Part shown: positions 1 through 12,803 of the stretch, in pieces
Layout of the letters: each line of letters starts with the position of its first letter
Position numbering within the stretch: position 1 is the first letter of the stretch
Source: Wuchereria bancrofti
Taxonomy: Eukaryota > Nematoda > Chromadorea > Rhabditida > Onchocercidae
Assembly: GCA_005281725.1 (NCBI GenBank)
Contig: SSBO01000012.1
Coordinates: 21,778,779 to 21,842,778 of the forward strand
Direction: 5' to 3'
DNA length: 64,000 bases
Translations under genes and position numbers: made by a program
Notes under the pieces: model-generated
The model's database searches: none
Told to the model about the DNA's origin: nothing
The model's input: only the letters and a program-made list of their open reading frames with translations

Positions 1-367
1 GCACTTTTGACCGGTAAAAAGATTTCAGCTTTGATATAGAATGAATTTCACATTTTTTATATGCGAAGACTAACCATTGATCAGTCCAATAAATTTTTTT
101 GCAAGCATAAATCTTGCGAAAAATTTTGGATATTGATGAACAAATCGTACTGTTTATTCCATTATCTAATTAAATAGTTAAATAGTAATGATTTCATTAA
201 ATAAGAAAGCGTTGATTGAAGTTTGAATTATTTAATATTATATGCTGTTTTCGAAACCAAGAATGATTTTATAAGTATAACCAGATTTTTAATACATTAT
301 GTAATTCTTTCAGATTTTGGAAAATTTATTCTATATGATTTTGCAAGCATTGTTAATTTTATTGCAG
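1..367 (+). other. Intron of the ZGPAT-like gene (upstream exons outside window)
   Basis: AT-rich sequence without convincing coding signal. It ends in a TTTTATTGCAG acceptor at 357-367, and the reading frame of the following exon needs one base from an earlier exon, so this stretch is best read as intron. A second acceptor-like CTTTCAG at 308-314 is in an open frame and could extend the first visible exon. The N-terminal exons of the protein must lie left of the window. Confidence 0.6.
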
Positions 368-2796
368 AAAATGAAACAACCTCGCTGACCGAACAAGATT
401 TCAATGAAACTCGTACCAGCACTGACGTGCAAGATTCCAGTCAATTAATTGGAATGCACTGTCTTGCACCGTACAATCGAATTGTTGATCGTGCGGTGCA
501 TTTTCACGACGCTGTCATTTTAGATTTTGTTGAAAATTCAAGTGAAGATGACCTCAAGGTATGTTAAGCTAACTAATTTTTGTAACTTTTCTTTATAATG
601 AAAGCTGATATGGAACGTTAAAAATTGGTTACATCAATGAATTTTGTTATCGATAAAGTGAAACTTCAAAATCTTTAGACAGTATTTTATATGATTATAG
701 GTCAAAGTATTATATGGTCATCCTCTAGAAGCAGCAATGAAACCTTGCGAATATTTTCTTAATGATCGTTGTAATTATGGAAATGAATGTCGCTTTTCGC
801 ATGGTGAAGAAGTTTCGTTTTCAGCCCTTCGAGAATATCAGCAACCGGATATTTCGTATGTTTATAAACTATACCTTGCCGTGTTATTATTGCTTTATAA
901 ATAGAGATTTAATCGTTACCTCTTAAATAAAAATTTAATTATCACCTCTCTCGATCAAAAAAAGTACTTTTTTATTTAGAATGATAAGAGAAAACTCACT
1001 TGTACTTGTATTGGGTGAAAATAAATTATGGAGCAGTGCTCGGGTTACTGCAATGGATGGTGAGAAATTAGCAGTTCGGTTATTGCTTACTGGGAAAGAA
1101 ATTGCTGTGGATCAGAATAAGATTTATCCAATTCCGCAACTAGCTAATGACGACGAAGGTTTCTTTTAAGCTCAAGTTTTTTAAAACTCCAAAACAATCG
1201 AAATTTCTTTCTGTTCTAATGAAATACTAAAGAACGAAACAGAAATTTGATGATGAGTCTTCTTTAGCTGCCCAGTTAAGCAATTATTTTATGAAGTAGG
1301 CTTAAAACGCTAGTCTTATAATCATTTCGAATGATATTTTATTGTTTCTTTAGTTAATTCAATATTTAGTCAATTTGATTATTATTTTCAGACAAAATCA
1401 ATCTCTGTAACCAATAAGCTTTCTTTAATGGGATTTAAATTTGAACTGAAACTACATGCTGCTTTAGATGAAGCTGCTAGGGATGATTTAGCAACAACTT
1501 CATGGAAAGAATATAAACAAGAAAGGCGTGGAAATGTTACTATCGGTGATATTGGTGATTGGGAGAAGCATACACGTGGTATCGGGATGAAGCTATTGTT
1601 GAAGATGGGTTATCGAGCTGGTGAAGGACTTGGAAGAAGATCTGATGGTATTGTACATGCCATACAGCCAGTGATTTTTCCCAAAAGTATGTGAAATTTC
1701 ACTTTTCTCGGTTTTTTTTTTTTTTGGAAAAGCTTAATTAGTGTTATACGAGAATCAAAAGAGCTTAATTAGTACCGCTGCTTGGTCGTTCAGTAAAAAA
1801 TCTCTATTTTATGTTATACATTAGTATTGTGAAAATATAAGCTAACAGATATTTCACTAATTTTACTTCCAGATAATTATTTCGCTATTCTGCTGTTCAA
1901 AGTTTTTTATTTCTTTTGAAATTCTCCTTTGACTAAATTTTTTTCTGTGATCTTTATCCCACGTAAAAAAGGGATTTGTTTCTTTTTTTTTTTTTTAAAG
2001 ATAAATCATTGGATATATGTATGGAAGCGAAGAACAAAAGAGTGGTGGATGGAATGAACTCTCGTCAACAGATTAAACAGACAATTGCAAAAAAGCTGAA
2101 AGCTGTTGAACAACCAGTTGATGTTTTCGAATTGTTGAATGATAAATTAAATAAAACTTCGTCTATGGAAGAGCAAAGAGATGAAGCCAAAGAGATAGAA
2201 AAGTTGCAGGTGAGCAAATTGTTATATCAAATAATTAGAAGCGAGTTTAATAATAGGTTGATTTTTTCAAGTTCTTGATGAAATTTTTGTAGGTACAATT
2301 GTTTTTATTTCTTTTTTTGAAAAGAATTGTTTTACTATTAAAAAATATGGTTATGGGTGAGCAGATTAGATTCAAAAATTAAATATTAAATATTAGATTC
2401 AAAATTATTTTCGGTTAACGCTACTGATCCGAACTTTCTGTTATATTTTTAAGTTTGCATTTTTTCTACTTCAACTTTTTTGGCAACTAATCGTGATAAA
2501 AACAAATAATATATTGACACGTCAGTTATCCATATTGCTGAAAAATTTTTCAGAACTGTTCCTCAACAAGCCTCGGTATTCAATCGTTAGATTTGGACAA
2601 GAAGTTGAAAGAGCTAAAAGATAAGGAACGCAAACTACGCGAAGGTATTACACGTAATCAACGTGATGCTGCTACAGCGGATAGGTTGAAGAAAAATTTG
2701 TTAAAATGTCGCGACGAAATACAACACCTATTGAGTCGACAGCAGCGACTCAGCGAATTAATGGATAATCGAAGGAAGAAAAAAGACATATTTTGA
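368..2796 (+). CDS. ZGPAT: ZGPAT-like CCCH zinc finger / G-patch protein, 5' partial
   Basis: Exons read as 368-558, 701-855, 980-1158, 1354-1686, 2001-2209 and 2554-2796, giving about 435 residues. Order of parts: a CCCH finger (C-x7-C-x5-C-x3-H, from AMKPCEYF to CRFSH), a Tudor-like segment (SLVLVLGENKLWSSARV), a G-patch (HTRGIGMKLLLKMGYRAGEGLG), a VFELLNDKL motif, and a charged C-terminal coiled coil ending KKKDIF. This is the exact domain order of human ZGPAT, with the same cysteine spacing and matching FPKNKSLD after the G-patch. In vertebrates ZGPAT is a nuclear DNA-binding repressor that recruits NuRD, and it is also linked to the spliceosome; the nematode role is inferred only from homology. 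The exon 4 acceptor at 1353 was chosen because the nearer CAG at 1391 breaks the frame after the preceding donor. An AATAAA lies at 2805-2810, just past the stop. The N-terminus is outside the window. Confidence 0.9.
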
Positions 2797-4370
2797 GAAT
2801 CAAGAATAAATTCATTATTATGATTAATTACTAAGTAATTTCAAAGGTACTTCTAACTGTAATATGTATTAATATAAAATGTGATAGTATCCGTTTTTTA
2901 AATGATTTTTACATGTTTAGTCATAATCAAGTAAACTATGAACAAATAATTATTTATTCGCAATTACTAATTAATTTCAAAGGTATTTCTATAACTGTAA
3001 TTTGTGTGTGAAAACTGTAATTTTATTATAAATGTCTATATCGCATCAACTAATACACAATGTCCTTGCCTATATTTGCCATAATTTAAAAAATTGATCT
3101 TTTCATTTTTCTTCCCAAATTACACTCATCATCGAGAGCAGTTTTATTATCCTGAATTGGTGGTTCCTGTTAAAATGATAATTGTTATGCATTCTTGATT
3201 AACACAATAGCGTTACAGTAAAAAAGCCACTAGAAATTTCATATTTAGAAAAACTTCTTTGAATGTAATGCAGCCAATCCTTCACTGTTAATTTTTCATA
3301 TCTCAACTATTAAACCATAGAAGACGTAAGTAAATGATCAATAAAAAAAAAAACAAAAAACTCTTCAAAAGATAATCAATAAAGATCATATTTATTTGTA
3401 GAATCTTAGTCTAACAGTGTAAACTTTTGCTGCAAAAAAAAGGAGAAAAAAAAGACAAGAAGGATAATAATCTAATAAAATATCACACCTCAATGTTTCA
3501 AATTTTTAACTTTCAGTGAAGAAATTTTGAAAAGTTTAATAATAATCATTCATTTTTCAAATTCAGTAATTTGAGCTTCCCAAATTTATTATAAAATACA
3601 ATTTCCATAAAGAGCAGAACAGGAAAAATCGCATTAAAATATCCAATTTCATCATTCTATTTTTTTTTTTTTTTTGCACTTTATCAAGTTAATACTCGTC
3701 GTTTTTATTTTGAAACTGTTATAGATAATATTAATTATAGCTGTAAAGTTATTAAGCTACTTTTAATTATGTTTAATATTCGTGATGGTAAGTTACATTT
3801 TTTGCCATTTTTTTTATTTTTATTTTTTTTTTTCATCTAATCCATCATTCCTATCAATTCTTTAAAATCAATTAAAGAAATTGGCTTTCAAAAAAATAGA
3901 AAGAATTGTCTTAAAAAGAAAGTAATTCGACTTGTTCAAAACTAAAAGATAATTTAGAAGGAGTCTTTCCAGTTTTAAGAATGCTAAATTATCTTTTGAA
4001 GATTGTAGCTGTCAATTTCAGTTTCATTCATCATCTCTGAGAGTTTAAATGCTAGTATTAAATTAAAAAGTATCGAATAGAATATGCTCTGTAATAAGTA
4101 AAATGAACTTATGTTTTTTTCTCATTGATTTAATTCAAATAACTTCGTTCATGTTAAATTCGATACATATCATTACTTTTTCTCTCATTTACCTCCTTTT
4201 TTCCTCCATTAAAAAGTATACGCTAAAATTAGAATTAGTCATTAAATAATGTCACAACTCAGTTAACACTTGTGTTAGAAATAACTGCATTTCAAATAAA
4301 TAATTCAGTTTAAAAATTAAAAAAAAAAAAAAACGAAGAATTTTCATTTCTTTTCTTACTACTATTATCA
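2797..4370. other. Intergenic, AT-rich, no gene seen
   Basis: Spacer between the ZGPAT-like gene and the transporter, both on the + strand. It contains a poly(A) signal at 2805-2810, many A and T homopolymers (for example 3660-3675 and 4318-4333) and only short ORFs. About 2 kb of separation argues against a tight nematode operon. Confidence 0.6.
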
Positions 4371-4820
4371 GCCATATCAGTGATTTATGTAAAATATTAT
4401 CATTTCATAAGATATAATTATTTTCTTTTTCCCTCTTCTTCCCTCTTCTTCTTCCTCTTCTTTCACTAATGAATTAAATTAAATTTGTTTTATTTAAATT
4501 AATTGCTGAATGAATTTACAGTTCANCATATCAGTGATTTATGTAAAATATTATCATTTCATAAGATATAATTATTTTCTTTTTCCCTCTTCTTCTTCTT
4601 CCTCTTCTTCCACTAATGAATTAAATTAAATTTGCTTTATTTAAATTAATTGCTGAATGAATTTACAGTTCAGCCATATCAGTGATTTATGTAAAATATT
4701 ATCATTTCATAAGATATAATTATTTTCTTTTTCCCTCTTCTTCTTCTTCTTCCTCTTCTTTCATTAATGAATTAAATTAAATTTGTTTTATTTAAATTAA
4801 TTGATGAATGAATTTACAGT
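4371..4820. repeat. Threefold direct duplication (~150 bp) ending in a splice-acceptor sequence
   Basis: Three near-identical units start with (G)CCATATCAGTGATTTATG at about 4371, 4525 and 4673 and end with GCTGAATGAATTTACAG or its close variant at about 4521, 4669 and 4819. Each has a TCTTCTTCC tract whose length differs between units. The last TTTACAG lies 15 nt before the chosen ATG of the transporter and looks like a cis or spliced-leader acceptor, so the duplication has copied an acceptor region three times. An N at 4526 marks an assembly uncertainty in the second copy. Confidence 0.9.
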
Positions 4821-4834
4821 TATCATGTTTTAAC

Positions 4835-7184
4835 ATGAATATTCCATCGATATCATCAATTCACTCATTTCGTTTATATCATCTTTATGCAGCTGCTGGT
4901 TCTGCTGCATTTTTTGGTTTTATTTTTGGTTTTGAAAGTGGAATTATAACTAATGCTTCATTTTACATGCAACATGATGAAGCAATGCAACCTATTAATC
5001 AAACATTTCTTTACATTTTAATGATTATTGCACCTGGTAAATAGTTATCAAAATAATTTTACAATTATTAGAAGTCAATTTTTTTTTTTTTAAAAAATGA
5101 TATTCTATAATATATATTTTATCATGATATTATATAGTAATTATAAATGCAATTCTTCATCAAAAAAAAAGAAAAAAATATTTTGATAATAATATAAATT
5201 AATTAATATTATAGCATTATTTATTCAATGAAATCAATTGCTTAAAAATTTAAAAATGTAAATAAATGATAAATCAAAAGTGTAGAAGAAATTTGGAATA
5301 AGAATGATTTTGATAATAGAAATTATTTACTTTTTTTTCTATTTTAATAAGATTACAAATGAAGAATTCTTTTTTTTTTTTTTGAAAACTTTCAAAATTG
5401 TTGAATTATTGAGACGAAGTTTTGGAAAATTTTTGTTATCATTGCTATTAACTATTATCATTTTTATTATTATTTTAAACTATATTCAAATATAAGAATT
5501 TTTTATAAAATAAAATTTAGGTGCAGCAGCAATAGCTTCTTTATTAGCTGCACCAATAAGCGATTATTTTGGTCGCAAAAAGACTATTTTGAGCGCAATT
5601 GTTTGTGATACAATTGGCGCATTATTATGTTCACTGTCGTTGAATAAACAAATGCTTATTGTTGGACGAATTATGATTGGTTTTGCATTAGGTAAATATT
5701 TTACTCTAAATCTTAAATTTCTTCATTTTCATCTTAAGTTCGAATTATTTAAATACATACATACGATTTTCAAAAAAAAAAGTTTTTGTTTTAAAAAAAT
5801 TTATAAAATTTTTTGATTAAAAATTACATTAAATAACATGAATTGCATTGAATAAACACAAGTTACCATTAATCTTTATTTGTTAAATTATTTCAACAAA
5901 TTAAAATAAATTTGTTGTTTCAAGAATTTGCTTCTAATCCATTTCATACTTTTTTTTGGGGGGAGAATAAAAAATTAATTATTTGTAATCATTTTTAATT
6001 TCATTTTAACATTCCATAATATTTGGTTTATAAAAGTTAAATCTTTTGTTCATTTATTACTTCTAAAAAAGAAAATAGCATATAATACTCTTTTCTCAAT
6101 ACAGTATATTGCTTGTCTACAAAAAAAAAGCAAATTTTTTTGTGGTATAAATTATTTTCATAATTTCGCAAAAAAAAAGTAAATAAAAAATATATATTAA
6201 AAATTTCATCTTTTATTTTACTTCACTGATAATATTGATATCAATGATAAGCTAAAAATAAAACTGAAGGTTTTGGATCAAGTGTTGTACCGGTATATAT
6301 CAGTGAAATATCATCACCTCATTGTCGAGGTTTTCTTCTTACATCATTTCAAATGTTTATCACATTTGGATTAGCATCAGCAAATATTGTTGCAGGTAAA
6401 ATTAAAAAAAAAAAAGTTATAAAAAAAATTTTTTAGTAATTTTTTAAAAAGTACACAGTATTAAAATAAATTTTATTTTGTAAAAATTAATTTAGAAGAT
6501 AGTATTTTTGCAAATTTATAACAATCTATAAAATTTCCTGTCCATTACATCAGTTGGCTTTCATTCATTAATGAAAGATTACGAAAGGTTAAAGTTTCAA
6601 AATATACAATGTGCTTTTGAGAGCAATTAATTAGACAACTTTTAATATGCAATAAATTCGAGAACAAACGATGAATAATTGAAAAATTTCGATTAAAAGG
6701 ATATGTTGTAAAAGTGAGAAGAAATTAATTAATGAACAAAATTCAGTAAATTATAAAATTGTCAGCAATTTTTTTTCCACTTCTTTGGTGTTAAAAAAAT
6801 AGAAATGTTTATTTTTATTTATTTATAAATTTGTTACAAAAAAAAAACAATAATTAAATTAACCAACTAATTTCTTTTGTTTTAGTCATTCGTTGTTTAA
6901 ATTTAATTTTTATCCAAAAATTTCTGTTACACTATAGGTATATCATCTTATGTGGAATATATTTATGCTAAATGGCGTTTAATGCTTAGTTTCACAACTC
7001 TTCCAACATTAATTCAATTTTTCGTCTTCTTATTCATGCCCGAAAGTCCACGATGGTTATGTGCTAATGATCAACAAGATGAAGGCATTCGAGTGATTTA
7101 CTTATAATTATTATTTTTTTTAAATAATTAAATAACACAACAATAATATCATCATCAAAATTCCAATATTTGATTAATAATAAT

Positions 7185-7231
<47 letters not shown>

Positions 7232-10200
7232 AATAATGATTAATAATAATATTATTGCTATGTTAATCGTAATAAAATAGAGATATATTCATTAAATTTT
7301 GTGCATATTTTTAGAATATAATTTTTATTTTTCTTTTCTTTTTGACACAAATTATGAATTAATCATTTATTGATTATTTTACAGGTAACACAATGGCTTC
7401 ATCGAAATGATGAAAAACTTCAACAAGAAGAAGTTGATCGTTTAAATATTTACATTGGTTATAAAGAAAGGCTTAAAGAAATGTTAGGAGGTATTATATG
7501 GAAGTTATCAATTCAAGTTAAAATATTCATATTTAATTTAATTATTATATCATATTTTATGATTTGCATACTCAATTAATAATTGAATTTGAAAAAAAAA
7601 AGACATAGCTTAACTAATTCGAATTGAATTTTAATACAAAAGCGAAATGATTTGCAAAGAATGAATATGTAATTTAAAATTTAATGTTTTAATAATTTTT
7701 CTTTTTTCTAATTTTCATGTAAAAAAAATATTCTGCAAATATTGGAAGTCTTTTTTCTTTTTTTCTTTTTTTTCTTCCATCATTTAATTCTAGAAGAAAA
7801 TAACGATGAAAGAAAAGAAAAGAATTGCAAAGTTTGTTGCATTAGACAATTTGCGCTAATAAATGAAATGAAGCAGATGCATTTGAATGATTTGAAATTT
7901 ATAGGTGGATGGCGTGTAATGCATCTCACGCGTGACATGCATGCATTACAGCAAATATTACTTGGTTGCATGTTGCAAATATTTCAACAATTGTCAGCTA
8001 TAAATGCTATCATGTAACTTCTTATTTAATTAAATTAATTTAAATATATCATTTCTAAATAATAGCTTAATTAAAATAGTTTTAAAAGTCTAAAATTTGT
8101 TGTAATTTATGCTTATCAAATTTTCTATTATTTTATTTAATGCTTTTTAATCTATCTTCGGATTTTTATTAAATTATGCTAGAACTTTTTTTTTGCTTTT
8201 TCTTTATTCTTTTACTAATAATTCTTCAAAAGAAAAAAAAAACAAAAATTTATAATTTGAATTAATTTTCTAACTTTTATATCAGTCATCATTCGTCAGC
8301 AATTATCAGATCAGCTAGAGTGAAAGATGTAAAATCAATTATATGGCTTTCATGTGTTATATTAGGTAATTGATTTTTATATATCAGTTAGAAATGCTAT
8401 AAAAAAATATGAAGAGAAAAAAAAAATGTGAATTTTAAATTATTTCTAAAAATCTTCACTTTTGCAGATTTAATTCTGAATTTGATGCTAAAAGCATGTT
8501 TCAAAATTTAATTCAAACTACTCAGTTTATTGTTTGTCATAGTGCTGCGCAAAAATAAAGGACAAATATTTGAAATATTCTGAAACCAAACAAAATTTCG
8601 TTAATTTTACTAAAACATAGTTAATGTTAGGAATGAAAGTCATATATTTAACGATTTTTTTTTTTTAAAAATAAATTAAATGAGCCGATTAAGTGAACTA
8701 GAAACAAAGTTTTGATCTATAATTAATATTTGAAATTGCAAAACCGAATTCAATCTTTTCATTTCAGTAATAAATTTCTTGAGTACTATTATTCCAATGC
8801 TAATCATCGAACGTTTTGGGAGGCGGAAAGTATTGCTTACTTCAGTAGCAGGCGTAATTTTTGCGCTTATTTGTATGGGACTTTCATTTGGATATGTTAA
8901 CCGTGATTCCGTAATTACTCAACCGTTAAATGCAACTCTTGAAGACGATATTCCGGATTTTATTCCTTATTTCAAGCATTGTGCTCAACTTGAGTTGGTA
9001 TTTCCTTTACTTTCATATTTCTAATCCTTTTGTTTTTTTTTTTTAATTGAACAAACTTATGAAATGATGTGTAAGATTGAAGACTGAAGAGCTCATTAGA
9101 TTGAATTATTTAATAATTTGTGAAATGAATTAATTTCTAATAATACTTGGAATAATCCTGAAATAATTTTAATGTTATATTATTTTAGAAACTGTAATTC
9201 ATGCACAAAAGACGAACATTGCGGTTTTTGTATGCCTAATAATTTTGCAACTTATGGGTAAGTAATTTTCAAAGCTTGATAACTATTATTTGAGCTATTG
9301 GAAAATAAAAGATGAAACAAAAATGATTTCCTAAAGCTAAAAGGTATTTTGACAATTGATGAAAACCGTACATATATTTTTACAAAAGTTGAAAAATAGA
9401 ATTGAAAGGAAGGAAAGCGACACAAAAAAAANNNNNNNNNNNNNNNNNNNNNNNNNNNNNNNNNNNNNNNNNNNNNNNNNNNNNNNNNNNNNNNNNNNNN
9501 NNNNNNNNNNNNNNNNNNNNNNNNNNNNNNNNNNNNNNNNNNNNNNNNNNNNNNNNNNNNNNNNNNNNNNNNNNNNNNNNNNNNNNNNNNNNNNNNNNNN
9601 NNNNNNNNNNNNNNNNNNNNNAACAATAATAATTAATAATAATAACAGTAGTAACAATAATTATAATAATAATAAATAATAATAAATAAATAAACTAATT
9701 AAACATTTATTTAAAAATCAATTAAACAAACAAGTAAATAAACAAACAAACGGATGAATAAATTAATTGATTGAATAAATTGATTAATTAAATAAGTAAG
9801 TAAATTAATCAATTAATTAAGTGAACAAATTGATTAAATAGATAAATAAATAAATTAATTAATCGTTTAATCAATGAGTTAAAATAAATGAAGAATAAAA
9901 GAAAAATTAAATAAATAAATAAGTAAAATAAATTATTTAAACAACAACAAATAAAATAAAATAAAGCAAAATAAATAAACAAAATAAATGAATAAATAAA
10001 GAAGTTAATTTATTAATTTAATTAAACAAATAAACAAATAAATAATGCTAACGGTAGTGGTAATGATAATAACAGCAATAATTTTGCATAAATTATTTAA
10101 AAAAGAAATTATATGCTAATACTCATTAAAAAAAGAAAAATTTTATTTGAACTAAATTAGTTAATCGAAACACTTTTATTGCCAATTAGTAGTAAAATAT

Positions 10201-11650
10201 TTCTATCACAAAAAATGCTTTAATGAAAAATTGATGAATTTCAGCTATTGTTTACCAATCGATCAAAAAGCAAGTGTAATTGAATCAAAATCTTTGATTG
10301 GTCCATGCTCTTTTACTAATAGTTCAATGAGCTATGATTGGATGGATGATTATTGCGCCACGGGTTACGCCATTTTACTTTTAGTTCCACTTGTAACTTT
10401 CATCGTATTCTTTGCTTGTGGTAGGTATATCTAACATTTATCTTTCTTTATTATAACAAATATTATCAAATATCATTTTTCTTTAAAAATTTTCCTTTTT
10501 TTTTAAAAAAAAAAGAAAAGTAGTATTTTATATTTGTTTATTTTTCTTTTTCTATTAATTTAGAAATAGACAAAAATGTTGAAATAGTTAAAAAAAATAT
10601 TTGAAAGAGAGGAAAAAGCAAATTTCATTACATTTTTTCATCATGTCATTTTGTAATTTGATTATAATTAAAAAAGAAAAAAAAATTGAATATTAAAGTA
10701 AAACAATTGATACCAGCATAAACAATTTGCTACCAATTTTATTTCATTTTATAGAATTCAAAAAAAAAAAAAGAAAAAAATAGAAGAATTAGTACTGAGA
10801 CTGATAGTAATAAAGAGTGAAATTAATCTAAAAGTTGTAAAAACTTTTAGATTACAATTTTCCATCACATTTTTTTTCCCACATGTTTATTGTTTTAAAT
10901 GATAAAAGAAATATAATTCATATATATTACTTACGGATTTCTGCCATCGTATATGTCAATTGTCTAGTAAATGCTAAAAATCTTTTATAAAGAAATGAAA
11001 ATTAAAGATAACTAAACAAAAGATGACGAAAAATCAGAAAGTAAGAGATTAAGAGATTAATTTCATAAACTTTTGAAATCAATAATAGCCAATTAATTAA
11101 ATTAATACTAATTACTTTTAGGTTATGCACCATCTTCATGGATTATTAATGCAGAAATTTATCCTATGTGGGCACGAAGTATTTGTGTTAGCATTGCTGC
11201 ATTTTGCAATTGGTTATTTGATATTATTGCATCAACGTCTTTCACATTACTAATTAGAAATATTGGAAGAGATTGTAAGATTTTTAAACATAAACATTGT
11301 ATATTTTATTTGAAAACAAATTTCTGCTAATTATAGAAATTTAGCAAGAATAAGTGCATATGACTTGATTTAATATTTCAATTATTAACTCTAATTTACT
11401 TTAAAATACATTGTAAAATCTAAAATTTACAAAATATATTTTGTAAATTTCAGCAGCTTTCTTCATTTACGCAGCTCTTACAATGGTTGCATTTGTGTTC
11501 TTTTTCATTTTCTTGTCCGAAACAAAAGGGACAAGTTTGGAGGATTTAGAAAAGACGGCCAAACTTAACAAAAAACCTTCAACAGTCGTATCATTTACAG
11601 TTTGTTCCAATTCTTTGTTTCAGCCAACAACATGCGAAGAAATGCGATAA
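4835..11650 (+). CDS. SLC2/MFS transporter, HMIT (H+/myo-inositol cotransporter) type
   Basis: Twelve exons: 4835-5036, 5521-5691, 6270-6395, 6938-7092, 7385-7490, 7794-8013, 8286-8365, 8768-8993, 9189-9257, 10245-10420, 11122-11274, 11454-11650, joining in frame to 626 residues, close to human SLC2A13 (648). Sugar-transporter motifs are visible: DYFGRKK and ERFGRRK loops, PESPRW (exon 4), QQLS (319-322), EIYPMWARS and ETKG near the end. A cysteine cluster (C425, NCNSCTKDEHCGFC at 430-443, C454) sits in the extracellular loop before TM10 and matches the PSI-like insert of SLC2A13, which is why I assign HMIT rather than GLUT. HMITs carry myo-inositol with protons across the plasma membrane. 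Odd points: GFESG replaces GYDTG, QQLSAIN replaces QQLSGIN, and IIHHSS stands where relatives have IMYYS. The exon 8 donor is GA|GTTGG, chosen because it alone keeps the frame and the cysteine spacing. An in-frame ATG nine codons upstream (4808) is cut by the acceptor at 4819. Confidence 0.9.
7177..7260. repeat. AT-rich ATA/ATG trinucleotide microsatellite in transporter intron 4
   Basis: Interrupted ATA and ATG triplets between exons 4 and 5 of the transporter. It has no coding consequence. Confidence 0.8.
9432..9621. other. Assembly gap (190 N)
   Basis: A run of N in the intron between transporter exons 9 and 10, flanked on the right by low-complexity AAT/AAATA sequence. The splice sites on both sides are intact, so the coding sequence is probably unaffected. 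Confidence 0.99.
9622..10070. repeat. AAT/AAATA-rich simple sequence in transporter intron 9
   Basis: About 450 bp made almost only of interrupted AATA, AAATA and AACA units. It borders the 190-N gap, and its low complexity is the likely reason assembly failed there. Confidence 0.85.
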
Positions 11651-12135
11651 AAATGAACTTTATGAGTTGAAAGTAGCATTTATTTACACAAATACGAAAA
11701 ACAAAATGAGAAATAATTTGAAAATTTCGAAACTACTACAAAGATTATTGGAAATAGTACAATAAAAACTAATAGTGTTTAGAAATCTAGCTTTTTCTAA
11801 TGCGTTAAAATACATTTCTGTGAGAATTTTCAAAATAAGCCAAATTTAAATAACTTATCAACGGATTACAAGTTAACTTAGTGAAGAAAGATACCACTTT
11901 AAACCGACATTACAATTAGTCTTCAGCTAACTATAACCTTATGTTGACAACTGTCGTGAAAGAAATATTGCTAAACTTGACTTCCATAAATCATTATTTA
12001 GTTGCATTAAGTTAATCCACTTTTTAAAAAACCATAAGTTTCACAACTTTTTGCAACTTGTAATTTGACGAAAAACTGATAAAAATGTCTAAAATTTCTC
12101 CATTCAATTCTTGAAATATACAAATCAAAATGGGC
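11651..12135. other. Short convergent intergenic region
   Basis: Spacer between the 3' end of the transporter (+) and the 3' end of MED20 (-). An AATAAA at 11761-11766, about 110 nt after the transporter stop, is a plausible poly(A) signal. No further gene is seen. Confidence 0.6.
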
Positions 12136-12729
12136 TTATGTTTTTTTCCGCATATTTTGAAAAATATCCAAATACTGATGCATGGTATCAAGGGCACTAT
12201 ACGGTTCCGGTTGTGCTTTTTGCAAAACCACCGGCTTATCAGCAACGTGATCCGGAAAAAAAACTGCTATAAATTCTTGCAAAAAATTACCACACTGTGA
12301 TGCTACACAAGATGGTGCATATTCAACTTCAACAATAACACCTTTACTAATTACACCCATCGAAGCATTTCCAGTTCGAATAATAAAATCTTGCAATGTA
12401 TATTCATGCCCAGAAACTTCAAATTTTCCTGCAGTATCTTGTACCAATCCGGAACTAAGCTTTGCCAAGATACAATCAAATCCACGATCGGATATCGCCC
12501 GCGGACAATGTTTTTGCTTTTCATTCGGTGCTATTGTAAAAGTACTTTGCGGGAAACGTGAATGATGCAAGATAAATACATGATTGATAGCTCCTTGAAC
12601 ATTATCATTCGGTTTGAATGGTGTAGAATCAACCGTAAAAATGCCACCTTTCACGCCACCTTCTCCTTCAATTGCACGTTCAATGCTAACAGCACTTTTG
12701 TCCGTTTCGAAAACCCATGCAACGCCCAT
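12136..12729 (-). CDS. MED20: Mediator complex subunit 20
   Basis: A single uninterrupted reading frame of 197 residues starting MGVAWVFETDKSA. MED20 family hallmarks visible are the MGV start, GGIFTVDSTPF, LQDFIIRTGNASMG, GVIVEVEYAPSCVASQC and the C-terminal ALDTMHQYLDIFQNMRK; these align along the whole length with human MED20 (212 residues). MED20 is a head-module subunit that pairs with MED18 in the nuclear Mediator complex and links activators to RNA polymerase II. The gene is convergent with the transporter and divergent from LHPP. A strong acceptor (T-rich then CAG) lies 62 nt before the ATG on this strand. The start codon is secure because it is the conserved MGV. Confidence 0.95.
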   Translation of the reverse strand: MGVAWVFETDKSAVSIERAIEGEGGVKGGIFTVDSTPFKPNDNVQGAINHVFILHHSRFPQSTFTIAPNEKQKHCPRAISDRGFDCILAKLSSGLVQDTAGKFEVSGHEYTLQDFIIRTGNASMGVISKGVIVEVEYAPSCVASQCGNFLQEFIAVFFPDHVADKPVVLQKAQPEPYSALDTMHQYLDIFQNMRKKT

Positions 12730-12790
12730 TTCAATCTTTTTTCGTTTTGCTTTTCATTTATGGAACGAAAAATCTTCCAAATGAAAAAAC

Positions 12791-12803
12791 TCTGAAAAAA
12801 AAA
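12791..12803 (-). promoter_or_regulatory. Probable trans-splice acceptor for MED20
   Basis: On the minus strand a run of ten T followed by CAG ends at 12792, so mature RNA would start at 12791, 62 nt before the MED20 ATG. No upstream coding exon is apparent, so a spliced-leader acceptor is more likely than a cis intron; this is inference from the nematode consensus. Confidence 0.5.

Noticed and set aside
9252..9679. Frames crossing the N gap
   Set aside because: They consist mostly of unknown residues over a 190-N gap in a transporter intron.
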